The notes: generated from the letters alone by a model not told the origin. A stretch of DNA of 64,000 nucleotides from WHSW01 sp963846565 (GCA_963846565.1 CAWJWL010000003.1:496001-560000), one strand, 5' to 3'; positions 53,344 through 61,320 are shown, numbered from the stretch's first letter. Program-made: numbers and translations.

Positions 53344-54409
53344 TCAGGCGTCCCCGAGCGCAGCAACGAGCCGCTCGGCCGCCGCCCCGTCCCAGAGCTC
53401 GGGCGGATCACGACGGTCGTCGCGCTCGCCGAGGAGGCCGGGGATCTCCGCGATCCTCGCCGGCTCGAGGCCGAGCATGGTGTTGGTGCCGGCGCGGACG
53501 GTGACCGGCCGCTCCGTGTTATCGCGCAGGGTGAAGCAGGGGACGCCGAGGTAGGTCGTCTCCTCCTGGATGCCGCCCGAGTCGGTGAGCACCGCGCCGG
53601 CGTCGGTCTCGAGCGAGAGGAAGTCGAGGTACCCGACGGGGTCGAGCAGCTGGACTCCGGCCGGCTCGGAACCGGCGAGCATCTTCCGCGTGCGCGGGTG
53701 GATCGGGAAGACGACGGGCATCGACGCCGCCACCCGCTCGAGCGCCGCGATTGCGTCGGCGAGCAGCGGCCCGTCGACGAGCGCCGGGCGGTGCAGGGTC
53801 ACCAGGAGATAGGCGCCCGGCTCGAGGCCCCGCGCGCGGGCCGCGCCGCGCTCGCGGATCCGCGTTTCGAGCGCGACCAGGGTGTCGATCATCGTGTTGC
53901 CGACGAAGCGATAGCCGCCCTCGTCGATCCCCTCCGCGCGGAGGTTGTCCTCCGCCTCGGGCGAGTGCAGGAAGAGGAGGTCGGAGAGGTGGTCGGTGAC
54001 GATGCGGTTGATCTCCTCCGGCATCGAGCGGTCGAAGCTCCGCAGCCCGGACTCGACATGTCCGATCCGCAGGCCGAGACGGCGCGCGGAGAGCGCCGCG
54101 GCGAGGGTCGAGTTGACGTCGCCGGGAACGAGGACCCAGATCGGGCTCCTCGGCGCGCAGCACGGGCTCGAGCCGCTCCATCACCCGCGCGGTCTGCTCG
54201 GCGTGCGAACCGGAGCCGACCTCGAGCATGTGATCGGGTTCGGGCACGCCGAGCTCCTCGAAGAAGATCTCCGACATCGCCCGGTCGTAGTGCTGGCCGG
54301 TGTGGACGACGACCGACGACGAGGCGCCGAAGCGCTCACGCGCGGCGGCGATGACCGGCGCCATCTTGACGAGGTTCGGCCGCGTGCCGAGGACGTGGAC
54401 GATCTTCAC
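53344..54409 (-). pseudogene. wecB: UDP-N-acetylglucosamine 2-epimerase (non-hydrolysing), frameshifted
   Basis: Converts UDP-GlcNAc to UDP-ManNAc for cell-envelope glycans. GTG 54409 leads to IVHVLGTRPNLVKMAPVI, VVHTGQHYDRAMSE and LEVGSGSHAEQTARVM. The frame breaks after EEPD; the next frame continues with SMPEEINRIVTDHLSD, FVGNTMIDTL, LLVTLHRPA, VLTDSGGIQEE and PCFTLRDNTERPVT. Removing one G at ~54139 restores 354 residues with all active-site motifs. Its start overlaps the stop of the hydrolase remnant (GTGA). Confidence 0.88.
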
Positions 54410-54530
54410 GCTGAAGCGAGGTGACGGTCGAGGAACTCGACCTGGTCGGCGACGACGGTCTCGAAGAGCTCGCCGACGTAGACGTCGAAGTGGCCCGCGT
54501 CGTCCTCCTGCAGCTCCCCTCGCGGGCGCC
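54406..54530 (-). pseudogene. C-terminal remnant of an alpha/beta-hydrolase
   Basis: The minus strand encodes a tail reading AGHFDVYVGELFETVVADQ and ending LDRHLASA before a TGA that overlaps the wecB start. The GHFD histidine followed by a helix to the C-terminus is the usual end of alpha/beta-hydrolases (peptidase S9/acyl-hydrolase type). Upstream only ~15-40 further residues stay open and no hydrolase body is present before the pterin dehydratase gene. A deletion has probably removed the rest. The 5' limit is approximate. Confidence 0.4.
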
Positions 54531-54574
54531 GAAGCGGCGCTGATCGGAGGCGAGGGCGGCCCAAGGCGGGCCGC

Positions 54575-54856
54575 TCAGGCGAGCGCGTCGATGCGTCCAG
54601 CGAGCTCGAAGTCGGCCTCCGTCAGTCCGCCGGCGGCGTGGTTTGTGATCGAGACACGGACCTCGCTCCACGAGATCGAGACGTCAGGGTGGTGGTTCAT
54701 CTCCTCCGCGGGCTCGACCAACGCCTTCACGAAGTCGACCGAGCCGACGAAGTCGCCGCGGTCGAAGGTCTTCACGATCGCATCGCCGTCGCGCTCCCAG
54801 CCGGCGAGGGGCCCGAGCCGCTCACCGATCGCCTCGTCACTCAGCAAGTCGCTCAT
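54575..54856 (-). CDS. 4a-hydroxytetrahydrobiopterin dehydratase (pterin-4a-carbinolamine dehydratase)
   Basis: A 93-residue PhhB-family protein: LAGWERDGDAIVKTFDRGDF, then EMNHHPDVSISWSEVRVSI with the catalytic histidines and THDA-like NHAAGGLTEADFELA. It recycles the pterin cofactor of aromatic amino acid hydroxylases; in bacteria without one it may act in molybdopterin or other pterin metabolism. No hydroxylase gene is in the window. ATG at 54856; divergent from the BtuF-like gene by 27 bp. Confidence 0.9.
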   Translation of the reverse strand: MSDLLSDEAIGERLGPLAGWERDGDAIVKTFDRGDFVGSVDFVKALVEPAEEMNHHPDVSISWSEVRVSITNHAAGGLTEADFELAGRIDALA

Positions 54857-54883
54857 GCCCCAGCAGCCTATAGTCGATGGCCG

Positions 54884-55804
54884 ATGAGGATCGCGAGCCT
54901 CGTTCCCTCCGCGACGGAGGCACTTTTCGCGCTCGGGCTCGGCGACTCGGTCGTCGCCGTCACCCACGAGTGCGATTACCCGGAGGCGGTCGCCCGGCTG
55001 CCCCGCCTGACGTCGAGCCTGATCCCGGCAGGCCTGCCGGCCGCCGAGATCGACGCGCGCGTACGCGAGCTCACCGCGCGGGGCGACGCGCTCTATGGCC
55101 TCGATGAGGCGCGGCTCGCGGAGCTGGCGCCCGACCTGATCGTCACCCAGGCCCTGTGCGCGGTCTGCGCCGTCTCCTTCGACGAGGTCTGCGCCGTGGC
55201 TCAGCGTCTGCCCGGATCGGCCGAGGTGATCTCGCTCGACCCGGAGACCCTTGACGAGGTGCTCGGCGACCTCGAGCGGATTGGCGCGGCCGTCGGCCGG
55301 CCCGAGCATGCCGCGACGGTGCGCGACGGGCTCGCCGGGCGGATCGAGGCCGTGCGGGCGGCCGTCGCGGGCCGCGAGCGGCCGCGCGTGGTCGCGCTCG
55401 AGTGGCTCGACCCGGTCTACATCGGCGGGCACTGGGTTCCGGAGATGATCGAGGCGGCCGGCGGGATCGATGTGCTCGGCGAAGCCGGGCTCAAGTCGCG
55501 AGTGGTCGAGTGGGGCGCCGTCGCCGCGGCTGCGCCCGACGTCGTGATCGCGATGCCCTGCGGGCTCTACGCGGAGGAGTCAGCCGCCCAGGGGCGCGCG
55601 CACGAACGCGAGCTCCTCGGCCTCGACGCCGCCCTCATCGTCGCCGTCGACGCTGCCTCTTCGTTCTCGCGCCCGGGCCCGCGACTGGTGGAGGGCACCG
55701 AACTGCTGGCCCACATCCTCCACCCCGACGCGGTGGCGGCACCCGAGGGCGTAGCTTTCGCGCCGCTTTGGGCATCAGCCGCGCCGAGCAGTCGGCGGAG
55801 ATAG
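54884..55804 (+). CDS. Cobalamin-binding (BtuF-like) protein without signal peptide
   Basis: A 306-residue protein of the periplasmic-binding fold: RIASLVPSATEALFALGLGDSVVAVTHECDYP, PDLIVTQALCAVCAV, then ALEWLDPVYIGGHWVPEMIEAAGG and PDVVIAMPCGLY. There is no signal sequence or lipobox, so unlike transport BtuF it probably stays in the cytosol. No BtuCD permease lies nearby. The ATG at 54884 is the first that gives the fold. Its end overlaps the SRPBCC gene by 37 bases. Confidence 0.82.
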   Translation: MRIASLVPSATEALFALGLGDSVVAVTHECDYPEAVARLPRLTSSLIPAGLPAAEIDARVRELTARGDALYGLDEARLAELAPDLIVTQALCAVCAVSFDEVCAVAQRLPGSAEVISLDPETLDEVLGDLERIGAAVGRPEHAATVRDGLAGRIEAVRAAVAGRERPRVVALEWLDPVYIGGHWVPEMIEAAGGIDVLGEAGLKSRVVEWGAVAAAAPDVVIAMPCGLYAEESAAQGRAHERELLGLDAALIVAVDAASSFSRPGPRLVEGTELLAHILHPDAVAAPEGVAFAPLWASAAPSSRRR

Positions 55805-56217
55805 ACGCGCCGGCGGACGCCTGCTTCGCGACCGTCGTCGACTACGAGAGCTTCCCGGACTGGCAGACCGCCGTCGAGGCGATCGAGATCCGCGAGCGTG
55901 ACGAGGACGGGCTCGGCCGGATCGTCCGGGTCGACGTCGACGCGAAGGTCCGCAGGGTCGCATACACACTCCGATACCACTACGAACGCCCGCACCGGGT
56001 CTGGTGGGAGTTCGTCGAGGGCGATGGGGTCGAGCAGATCGAGGGTGAGTTCACCTTCGACCCGCTCGATGACGGCGAGCGCACGCTGGCGACTTACAGG
56101 CTCGGGATCGACCCGGGCGTGCCGCTGCCCGGCATTCTGGCCAGGAAGCTGACCGGCGGCGTCATGGGGCGCTCGGTCAAGGACCTCCGCGACGAGGTCC
56201 TGCGCCGCCTCGGCTAG
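55768..56217 (+). CDS. SRPBCC-fold (polyketide cyclase/START-like) protein
   Basis: A 149-residue protein of the RatA/coenzyme-Q-binding group: AEIDAPADACFATVVDYESFPDWQTAV, ERDEDGLGRIVRVDVDAKVRRVAYTLRY, VWWEFVEGDGVEQIEGEFTF and a C-terminal helix. It forms a hydrophobic cavity for a lipid-like ligand. The TTG start at 55768 lies within the upstream gene; a later start would cut into the fold. Ends 4 bases into the convergent rhomboid gene. Confidence 0.75.
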   Translation: MGISRAEQSAEIDAPADACFATVVDYESFPDWQTAVEAIEIRERDEDGLGRIVRVDVDAKVRRVAYTLRYHYERPHRVWWEFVEGDGVEQIEGEFTFDPLDDGERTLATYRLGIDPGVPLPGILARKLTGGVMGRSVKDLRDEVLRRLG

Positions 56218-57029
56218 GCGACGGCGAGGCAGCCCGCGACTGCCACGGCACACAGGCCGACCAGGCTGGCGACCTCGATCGGGGTCTTGCTCTCGGTCCG
56301 CTGCCGCTCGATCGCGGCGATCAGGAGCGCCGCGAGCGCGCCGCCGACCAGTCCACCGAGGTGCCCGCCGATGCTGATCCCCGGGATCGCGAAGGTGAAC
56401 ACGAGGTTGATGACGACGAAGAAGCCGATCTCGGAGGCGAGTTGGTCCATGCCGCGGTTCCGGGCGATCAGGAAGGCGGCGGACATGAGCCCGAAGACGC
56501 CGCCGGAGGCGCCGACGGTGAGGTCGTTCGGACTCATCACCAGGGCTCCGAACGCCCCGGCGAGGATCGAGACGAAGTAGATGCCGAGGAAGCGGCCGGT
56601 GCCGATGCCGGGCTCGAGCAGCGAGCCGAGGAAGTAGAGGGCGAACATGTTCAGCCCGAGATGGAGGATCCCGGCGTGCAGGAACGCCGAGGTGACGATC
56701 CGGTAGGGCTCGCCGTTGGCGACCGCGGGGCCGAAGAGCCCGCCCTCGCGGATCACCTTGCCGCCACCGTCGAGGGAGCTGACACCGCCCCCCGCCAGCT
56801 CGGCGACGAACGCTGCGACGCAGATCGCGATCAGCGCGTACGTCGCGGGAGTGTCCCCGCGTCCCGGGGCGCCCGTCGGGTTGACCCGCACCTGAGTCTT
56901 CTGGCGCGCGCAGTCGGGGCAGCGCATGCCGACGGGCGTCGTCGTCATGCAATCCGGGCAGATCGGCTTGCCGCAGTTGGAGCAGGAGACGCTGGTCTCC
57001 CGCCCGGGATGGCGATAGCAGGTGGCCAT
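56214..57029 (-). CDS. Rhomboid-family intramembrane serine protease with N-terminal zinc finger
   Basis: A 271-residue membrane protease. Residues ~1-45 hold two CxxC pairs with His/Cys spacing of a B-box-like zinc finger (SCSNCGKPICPDCM, RCPDCARQ). Six helices follow; the active site is GASGGVFGLM (Ser) and the partner His is in GGHLGGLVGG. HLGLNMFALY is the conserved helix-2 motif. It cuts membrane proteins within the bilayer. ATG start. It is 32 bp downstream of a cupredoxin gene. Confidence 0.9.
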   Translation of the reverse strand: MATCYRHPGRETSVSCSNCGKPICPDCMTTTPVGMRCPDCARQKTQVRVNPTGAPGRGDTPATYALIAICVAAFVAELAGGGVSSLDGGGKVIREGGLFGPAVANGEPYRIVTSAFLHAGILHLGLNMFALYFLGSLLEPGIGTGRFLGIYFVSILAGAFGALVMSPNDLTVGASGGVFGLMSAAFLIARNRGMDQLASEIGFFVVINLVFTFAIPGISIGGHLGGLVGGALAALLIAAIERQRTESKTPIEVASLVGLCAVAVAGCLAVA

Positions 57030-57061
57030 TCGGTTCGCGGACTATACGAACCGCCCCCCGC

Positions 57062-57442
57062 CTACCTGATGATCGCCTCGCCGTCCATCCCGTCGTGAAG
57101 CGAGCAGAAGTACTTGACCGTGCCGGCCTCGTCGAAGGTCACCTCGGCCGTCGATCCGGCGCCGTCGAGCTCCTCGTCGAAGTCCTTCGTCGGCCGCTCG
57201 CGCGTGCCCGAGGTGACGGTGTGGAGGATGTCGTCCTCGTTCGTGAACGTGACCGTCGTCCCGGCCTCGACCTCGACCGGGTCGGGCTCGTAGATGAAGG
57301 TATTGAGCGTCACCGCGTCGGCGCGCGGCGTCGCCTCGGCCGTCGTGCCGGACTCCTCGCCATCGCCGCATCCCGCGACGCCCGCCGAGATGGCGAGCGT
57401 CGCGAGTGCGGTTAGCAGGGCTGACCTGCGCCCGCGGATCAC
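57062..57442 (-). CDS. Cupredoxin lipoprotein
   Basis: A 126-residue exported blue-copper protein. Signal (LLTALATLAISAGVAGC) ends in a lipobox Cys. The copper set is visible: DILHTVTSGT (His) and YFCSLHDGMDGE (Cys, His, Met). The GTG at 57442 starts 1 bp after the stop of the duplicated-domain lipoprotein, so the two are translated together. It likely shuttles electrons or copper outside the cell. Confidence 0.86.
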   Translation of the reverse strand: MIRGRRSALLTALATLAISAGVAGCGDGEESGTTAEATPRADAVTLNTFIYEPDPVEVEAGTTVTFTNEDDILHTVTSGTRERPTKDFDEELDGAGSTAEVTFDEAGTVKYFCSLHDGMDGEAIIR

Positions 57443-57443
57443 G

Positions 57444-58706
57444 TTAGGCGTCTCCACCGAACATCTCCGGGTACTGGGCCGCGATTGCGCCGGCGAGGAT
57501 GTTCGCCAGCTCGACGTCGTGGCTGGCCGCGGTACGGAGGTTGTCGAACACCTTCGCATCGCCCGCGACCGCGGAGTCGATGGTCGTCAGCAAGCTCTTG
57601 ACGTGCGGGTCGAGAGCCTCGGCGACGGCCTCCTTGGTCAGGTTCGGGTTGGCGGACTCGAGGAAGGCGCCGAAGTCCTCGCGGTAGCCATCGAGGTCCG
57701 CGGCCGCCTTCTCCATTCCCTTCTTGTCGCCCTCGGCGGAGGCGAGCGTGTAGTCGACGAAGAACCCGATGTGGGCGTTCCACAGGTCCTTGAACTGGTC
57801 GCCCGCGTCCTTGCCGTAGACGCCGCCGATCGCCGCTGCGAGAGCGTCGGTGTTGTCGCCCAGCGCGACGCCGGCCGCCTCGTACTCGGGCGAGTCGGCG
57901 CCGTTGCCGAGCGCGGTGACGATCGCGATCGAGGCCGCGTAGACGTGCCCGTCGAGCAGGTAGGTCAGGTCCGAGCGCAGACCTGAAGCCGGGTCGTCGG
58001 CGGCGCCGTCGAACATGTCCGGGTTCTGCTCGGCGATCGCGCCGGAGAGGACCAGCGCCGTCATCGGCATGTGGCTGGCCGCTTCCTGCAGGGCCACGAA
58101 CGGGTTCTCGCCGTTCCCGGCGACCGCATCAATCGCTGCTGCAAGCGACTCGACGTGCGGCTTCAGCTCGCCGGCAACCGCTTCCTTGGTCAGGTTGGGG
58201 TTGGCCGACTCGAGGAAGGCGCCGAAGTCCTCGCGATACCCGTCGAGGTCGGCGAGCGCGGCCTTCCTCTGCTTCTCGTTGCCGGTCAGGGCGCCCTCGG
58301 CGTAGTCGACGAACATCTCGATGTGGGCGCGCCAGAGGTCGAGGAACTGGTCGCCCGCCTCCATCCCGTAGACGTCGCCGATTGCGGCGGCGAGGTCCTG
58401 CGAGTTGGCGTCGAGCGTCGCGGCCGCGGCCGCGAACTGGTCCGAGTCGAGCCCGGCCTCGGCGGCCTGGACGACCGTGATGCCGGCGAGATCGACGTGC
58501 TCGGTGAGCAGATGGGTGAGGCCGGCTCGCAGAGTGGCGGCACCGGTGTCGGTCGAGACGGTGGTCTCGCTCGTCTCTGCCATGCTCGTCGAGGTCTCGG
58601 CGGCGGTCGCGCTGTCGCTCGAGTCGTCGCCGCAACCGGCGCCGAGAAGGGCGAGCGCAGCGAGCGCCGCAAACAGCGCCACCACCTTTGTCAGCTTCTC
58701 TTTCAA
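57444..58706 (-). CDS. Lipoprotein with two tandem copies of an unknown helical domain
   Basis: A 420-residue exported protein: signal with lipobox (ALAALALLGAGC), Ser/Thr linker, then two ~165-residue alpha-helical repeats. Both contain LDGYREDFGAFLESANPNL and LWxAHIxxFVDY. The DNA of the repeats is very similar at 57631-57698 and 58183-58250, pointing to a fairly recent duplication or gene conversion. TTG at 58706 follows GGGAGGA on the minus strand and begins the signal. Located between two cupredoxins. No family recognised; a metal- or haem-related role is only a guess. Confidence 0.8.
   Translation of the reverse strand: MKEKLTKVVALFAALAALALLGAGCGDDSSDSATAAETSTSMAETSETTVSTDTGAATLRAGLTHLLTEHVDLAGITVVQAAEAGLDSDQFAAAAATLDANSQDLAAAIGDVYGMEAGDQFLDLWRAHIEMFVDYAEGALTGNEKQRKAALADLDGYREDFGAFLESANPNLTKEAVAGELKPHVESLAAAIDAVAGNGENPFVALQEAASHMPMTALVLSGAIAEQNPDMFDGAADDPASGLRSDLTYLLDGHVYAASIAIVTALGNGADSPEYEAAGVALGDNTDALAAAIGGVYGKDAGDQFKDLWNAHIGFFVDYTLASAEGDKKGMEKAAADLDGYREDFGAFLESANPNLTKEAVAEALDPHVKSLLTTIDSAVAGDAKVFDNLRTAASHDVELANILAGAIAAQYPEMFGGDA
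57631..57698. repeat. Direct repeat copy A (inside the lipoprotein gene)
   Basis: Matches 58183-58250 at 63 of 68 bases by eye, encoding the DLDGYREDFGAFLESANPN part of the second protein repeat. Most of the five differences fall in third codon positions or in spacers between conserved codons. Confidence 0.85.
58183..58250. repeat. Direct repeat copy B (inside the lipoprotein gene)
   Basis: The other half of the pair with 57631-57698 and in the same orientation, encoding the equivalent segment of the first protein repeat. Confidence 0.85.
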
Positions 58707-58815
58707 GGGATCCTCCCGTTTTTGGGGTCGTTGCGATTTCCAGGCCAACTAACGGGAGGCGGGACCGGTCGGATCACCTGATCCAGCTCGGGGCGGCCCG
58801 GCGTAGGAAGAAGCG

Positions 58816-59292
58816 ATGAAAGCACCGAATCCCCGACTCGCGCTCGCGATCGGCATCCTCGCCGTCGGTGGAACCACCGTTGGCGCCGTTGCCCTGGCGA
58901 GCCCGGAGAAGGCCGAGGACACGGTCTTCGAGGTGACCATGGGCGACGGTTCGATCGCGCTGGAATCCGCGACGGTCGAGCCCGGCCGGCGCGTGATCGA
59001 CGTCGCCAACGCCGGATCGGAGGAGCACGAGGTCGTGATCCTGCGGACGGCGAAGGGCCCGGACGAGCTCGCCCTCGGCCTCCACGGCGTCTCGATCAAG
59101 TACTCGGGTGAGCTCGTCGTCGGCGAGGACCACATCACGCTCGGGCACAAGCACCGCAAGCAGGTCCTCGGCCTGCTCCCAGGCGAGTCGCAGCGCTACC
59201 AGGTCGATCTACGCCGCGGCCACTACGTCGTGTACTGCCAGACCTCGAGCCACTACCTCGACGGCGAACGCACCGAGTTCACCGTCCGCTAG
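58816..59292 (+). CDS. Exported cupredoxin-like protein
   Basis: A 158-residue protein with an N-terminal membrane segment (LALAIGILAVGGTTVGAVALA). The fold contains EEHEVVILRTAKG (first His) and YCQTSSHYLDGERTEFTV (Cys and His); the methionine of normal type-1 sites is missing (Leu-Asp-Gly-Glu instead), so copper binding may be altered. ATG start after GGAAGAA. It diverges from the duplicated-domain lipoprotein by 109 bp and converges on the anti-sigma gene. Confidence 0.78.
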   Translation: MKAPNPRLALAIGILAVGGTTVGAVALASPEKAEDTVFEVTMGDGSIALESATVEPGRRVIDVANAGSEEHEVVILRTAKGPDELALGLHGVSIKYSGELVVGEDHITLGHKHRKQVLGLLPGESQRYQVDLRRGHYVVYCQTSSHYLDGERTEFTVR

Positions 59293-59307
59293 GAATCCCG
59301 AACGTTC

Positions 59308-59347
59308 CCCGCCCGCCTCCTCGGCTTCGCCGCCGGGGGCGGGCGGG
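59308..59347 (+). terminator. Strong GC hairpin between convergent genes
   Basis: CCCGCCCGCC (59308-59317) pairs exactly with GGCGGGCGGG (59338-59347) around a 20-base loop that has its own small CGGC-TTC-GCCG hairpin. It lies between the cupredoxin stop and the anti-sigma stop and could end transcription from both sides. There is no U-run, so intrinsic termination is uncertain. Confidence 0.5.
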
Positions 59348-59351
59348 TCAG
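59309..59351 (+). repeat. Copy of the GC-rich ~45-nt repeat, intergenic
   Basis: Begins CCGCCCGCCTCCTCGG, then CTTCGCC and a G-rich tail ending GGGTCAG. The first 23 bases match the reverse complement of 61293-61316 apart from a one-base indel, and the tail pattern also matches. It coincides with the hairpin at 59308-59347. Confidence 0.65.
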
Positions 59352-59377
59352 GCGGCTGACGCCAGAGCGGCGTCCGC

Positions 59378-60094
59378 TCAGGTCAGGTCGGCCTGGAGGA
59401 CCGGGTCCGAGGTCGGGCTCTGGCTGCCGCCGCGCGGCTCGACCGTGACCGCGACGGCCTCGGCGCCCGTGAGCGGACCGGGCACGGCGGCCAGTGCGGC
59501 GCCGCTCTTGTCGAGGACGAAGAGGCTCGCCGGCTCCATCACGCCGGCGCGCTGGACCCAGACCTCGTAGACCTCGTCCGGGCCGATCTCGGGCAGCTGG
59601 TTCACGTGCAGGGTGCCGGAGTCGCCGTGAAGCTCGAGCGTCGCGGAGACATCCGCCACGAGCGCCTCTGCCGGGAGGGTCTCGCGTTCCGGGGCCGCCG
59701 ACTCGTCTCCGCCGCGAACGGCGTAGCCGACGCCGATACCGCCGGCGAGCAGCGCGACGGCGGCGAGGCCCGCAGCGGGGCGAAGCATGAAGGAGCGCCA
59801 GTCGAACCATGGCGCGCGTCGTTCGCGCACCGGCGCCGCGCTGGGAGCCGCCTCCGCGCGCACGGTCTCCATCAGCCGCTCACGCAGCTCGTCGGGGGGA
59901 GTCCGCTGCGGGACGGCGGCGGGCAGCACGTCGATCGCCGGCGTCAGCCAGCGAAGCCGAGCCCCGCACGACTCGCAATCCGCGACATGGCGCTCGAGCT
60001 CCGCTGCCTCGTCGGGGCCGAGCGCCCCAAGCGCATAGGCCGCGAGGTCGTCGCGCAGGCGCTCTTCGTCGGCGTGGCGCGTTTCGGCGCTCAC
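59378..60094 (-). CDS. Anti-sigma factor (RskA-type, zinc finger)
   Basis: A 238-residue membrane protein. The cytosolic N-terminus carries the anti-sigma zinc motif in ELERHVADCESCGARL (HxxxCxxC). A membrane segment (AAGLAAVALLAGGIGVGYAV) at ~105-125 is followed by an outer RskA domain (LHVNQLPEIGPDEVYEVWVQRAG). It should hold the upstream sigma factor inactive until cleavage. GTG start overlaps the sigma stop (GTGA). The rhomboid protease gene is 2.3 kb away. Confidence 0.9.
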   Translation of the reverse strand: MSAETRHADEERLRDDLAAYALGALGPDEAAELERHVADCESCGARLRWLTPAIDVLPAAVPQRTPPDELRERLMETVRAEAAPSAAPVRERRAPWFDWRSFMLRPAAGLAAVALLAGGIGVGYAVRGGDESAAPERETLPAEALVADVSATLELHGDSGTLHVNQLPEIGPDEVYEVWVQRAGVMEPASLFVLDKSGAALAAVPGPLTGAEAVAVTVEPRGGSQSPTSDPVLQADLT

Positions 60095-60705
60095 GGCAGA
60101 ACCTCGTGCGGATGGGTTGCTCCCATCCCCTCGGCCAGCGCCACACGGATCTTCTCGAGTCCCAATCTCATTCTCCCCTTGACCGTGCCGAGCGGCATCG
60201 AAAGCATCTCAGCGATTTCACTGTGTGTAAAGCCACCGAAGTAGGCCAAACCGATGACCTCGGACTGATCGCTCGGCAGTTGCTTGAGCACCTCGCGGAC
60301 GCGGCCCGCGGTCTCGCGGCGGATCGCCTCGGAGTCCGTGAGCTCCCCGCCCACCTGGCCCTCGAGCGCCGCGTCGTCGTCGAAGTCGAGCCTCGGCGCC
60401 GAGCCCGCGGCCCGGCGGAGCGCGTCGATCGAGCGGTTGCGGACGATGCCCAGAGTCCACGAGCGGACGCTGCCGCGGGCGGCGTCGAAACGCGCGCCGC
60501 TTCGCCAGACGGAGATGAACGCCTCCTGGGTGACGTCCTCGGCGACGGTCGCGTCGCCGACGATCCGGTGGGCGAGCGAGTAGGCGGCGCCGCCATGGCG
60601 GTCGTAGAGGACCGCGAACGCGTCGGGGTCCTTGCGCTCGACCAGGGTCATCAGGTCCTCGTCGGCGAGGCGCTGAAGCGCCTCTGGTGTCAGCTTTGTG
60701 TTCAT
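60091..60705 (-). CDS. ECF RNA polymerase sigma factor (SigK-like)
   Basis: A 204-residue sigma-70 family regulator: region 2 (DAFAVLYDRHGGAAYSLAHRIVGD, AEDVTQEAFISVWRSGARFD, RSWTLGIVRNRSIDALRR) and region 4 (LPSDQSEVIGLAYFGGFTHSEIAEMLSMPLGTVKGRMRLGLEKIR). ATG at 60705. It forms an operon with its anti-sigma factor and diverges from the DUF4383 gene, a possible target. The nearby cupredoxins are other candidates for the regulon (inference). Confidence 0.93.
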   Translation of the reverse strand: MNTKLTPEALQRLADEDLMTLVERKDPDAFAVLYDRHGGAAYSLAHRIVGDATVAEDVTQEAFISVWRSGARFDAARGSVRSWTLGIVRNRSIDALRRAAGSAPRLDFDDDAALEGQVGGELTDSEAIRRETAGRVREVLKQLPSDQSEVIGLAYFGGFTHSEIAEMLSMPLGTVKGRMRLGLEKIRVALAEGMGATHPHEVLP

Positions 60706-60819
60706 CCGGGAGCGGCTCTCGTCACTGGTCCTACGCCCACCGCGTGGGAGCGGATCACCGCGTCCGCCGCCTCGACGATAGTGGGCAGCGACCCGATACC
60801 CCGTTTCGAGGGAGGAACG

Positions 60820-61275
60820 ATGGACACGTCGAGCCCCGCACGTCTGTACTGCACGCTCATCGGCGGCGTGCTCGTGCTCGCCGGCATCCTCGGCTTCTTC
60901 TACGAGGCGAGCTTCGCCACCGGCGAGGAGATCCGTTCCGACGACCTCCTCGGTCTCCTCGCGATCAACGGCTGGCACAACCTCGTCCACATCGCGCTGG
61001 GCCTCGTCCTGCTCGCCGCCGCCGGCTCGGCGGCGCGCACGGCAGCGCTCGCGATCGGCCTCCTCTACCTGGTGCTGGCGATCTGGGGGTTGATCGAGTC
61101 CGACAACGTGATCCTCGGCCTCGTTCCGATCAACGACGAGGACAACGTCCTCCACCTGATCCTCGGCCTCCTGGGCCTCGGCGCCGGAGCCGCGACGGCG
61201 GAGAAGACGAGGAAGCCGAAGCCCACGCCCACGAAGCGCGCGAAGACGGCCGAAACCAAGCCGAGCGGCAGCTGA
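60820..61275 (+). CDS. DUF4383-type membrane protein
   Basis: A 151-residue protein with four hydrophobic helices: LYCTLIGGVLVLAGILGFFYE, GWHNLVHIALGLVLLAAAG, LAIGLLYLVLAIWGLIE and LHLILGLLGLGAGAA. The GWHNLVH and LHLILG histidine motifs are those of the DUF4383 family. The C-terminus is a Lys/Pro/Thr tail. ATG preceded by GGAGGAACG. It diverges from the SigK-like gene with a 114-bp shared upstream region. Confidence 0.85.
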   Translation: MDTSSPARLYCTLIGGVLVLAGILGFFYEASFATGEEIRSDDLLGLLAINGWHNLVHIALGLVLLAAAGSAARTAALAIGLLYLVLAIWGLIESDNVILGLVPINDEDNVLHLILGLLGLGAGAATAEKTRKPKPTPTKRAKTAETKPSGS

Positions 61276-61318
61276 CCCGGCCGTCCCCTTAGGGCGAAGC
61301 CCGAGGAGGCGGGCGGAG
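61272..61318 (-). repeat. Copy of the GC-rich ~45-nt repeat, intergenic
   Basis: Read on the minus strand: CCGCCCGCCTCCTCGGG, CTTCGCC, then a G-rich tail ending GGGTCAG that overlaps the DUF4383 stop codon. It contains a small GGGC-GAA-GCCC hairpin at 61292-61302. It lies between convergent genes, as does the copy at 59309-59351. Confidence 0.65.
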
Positions 61319-61320
61319 CG

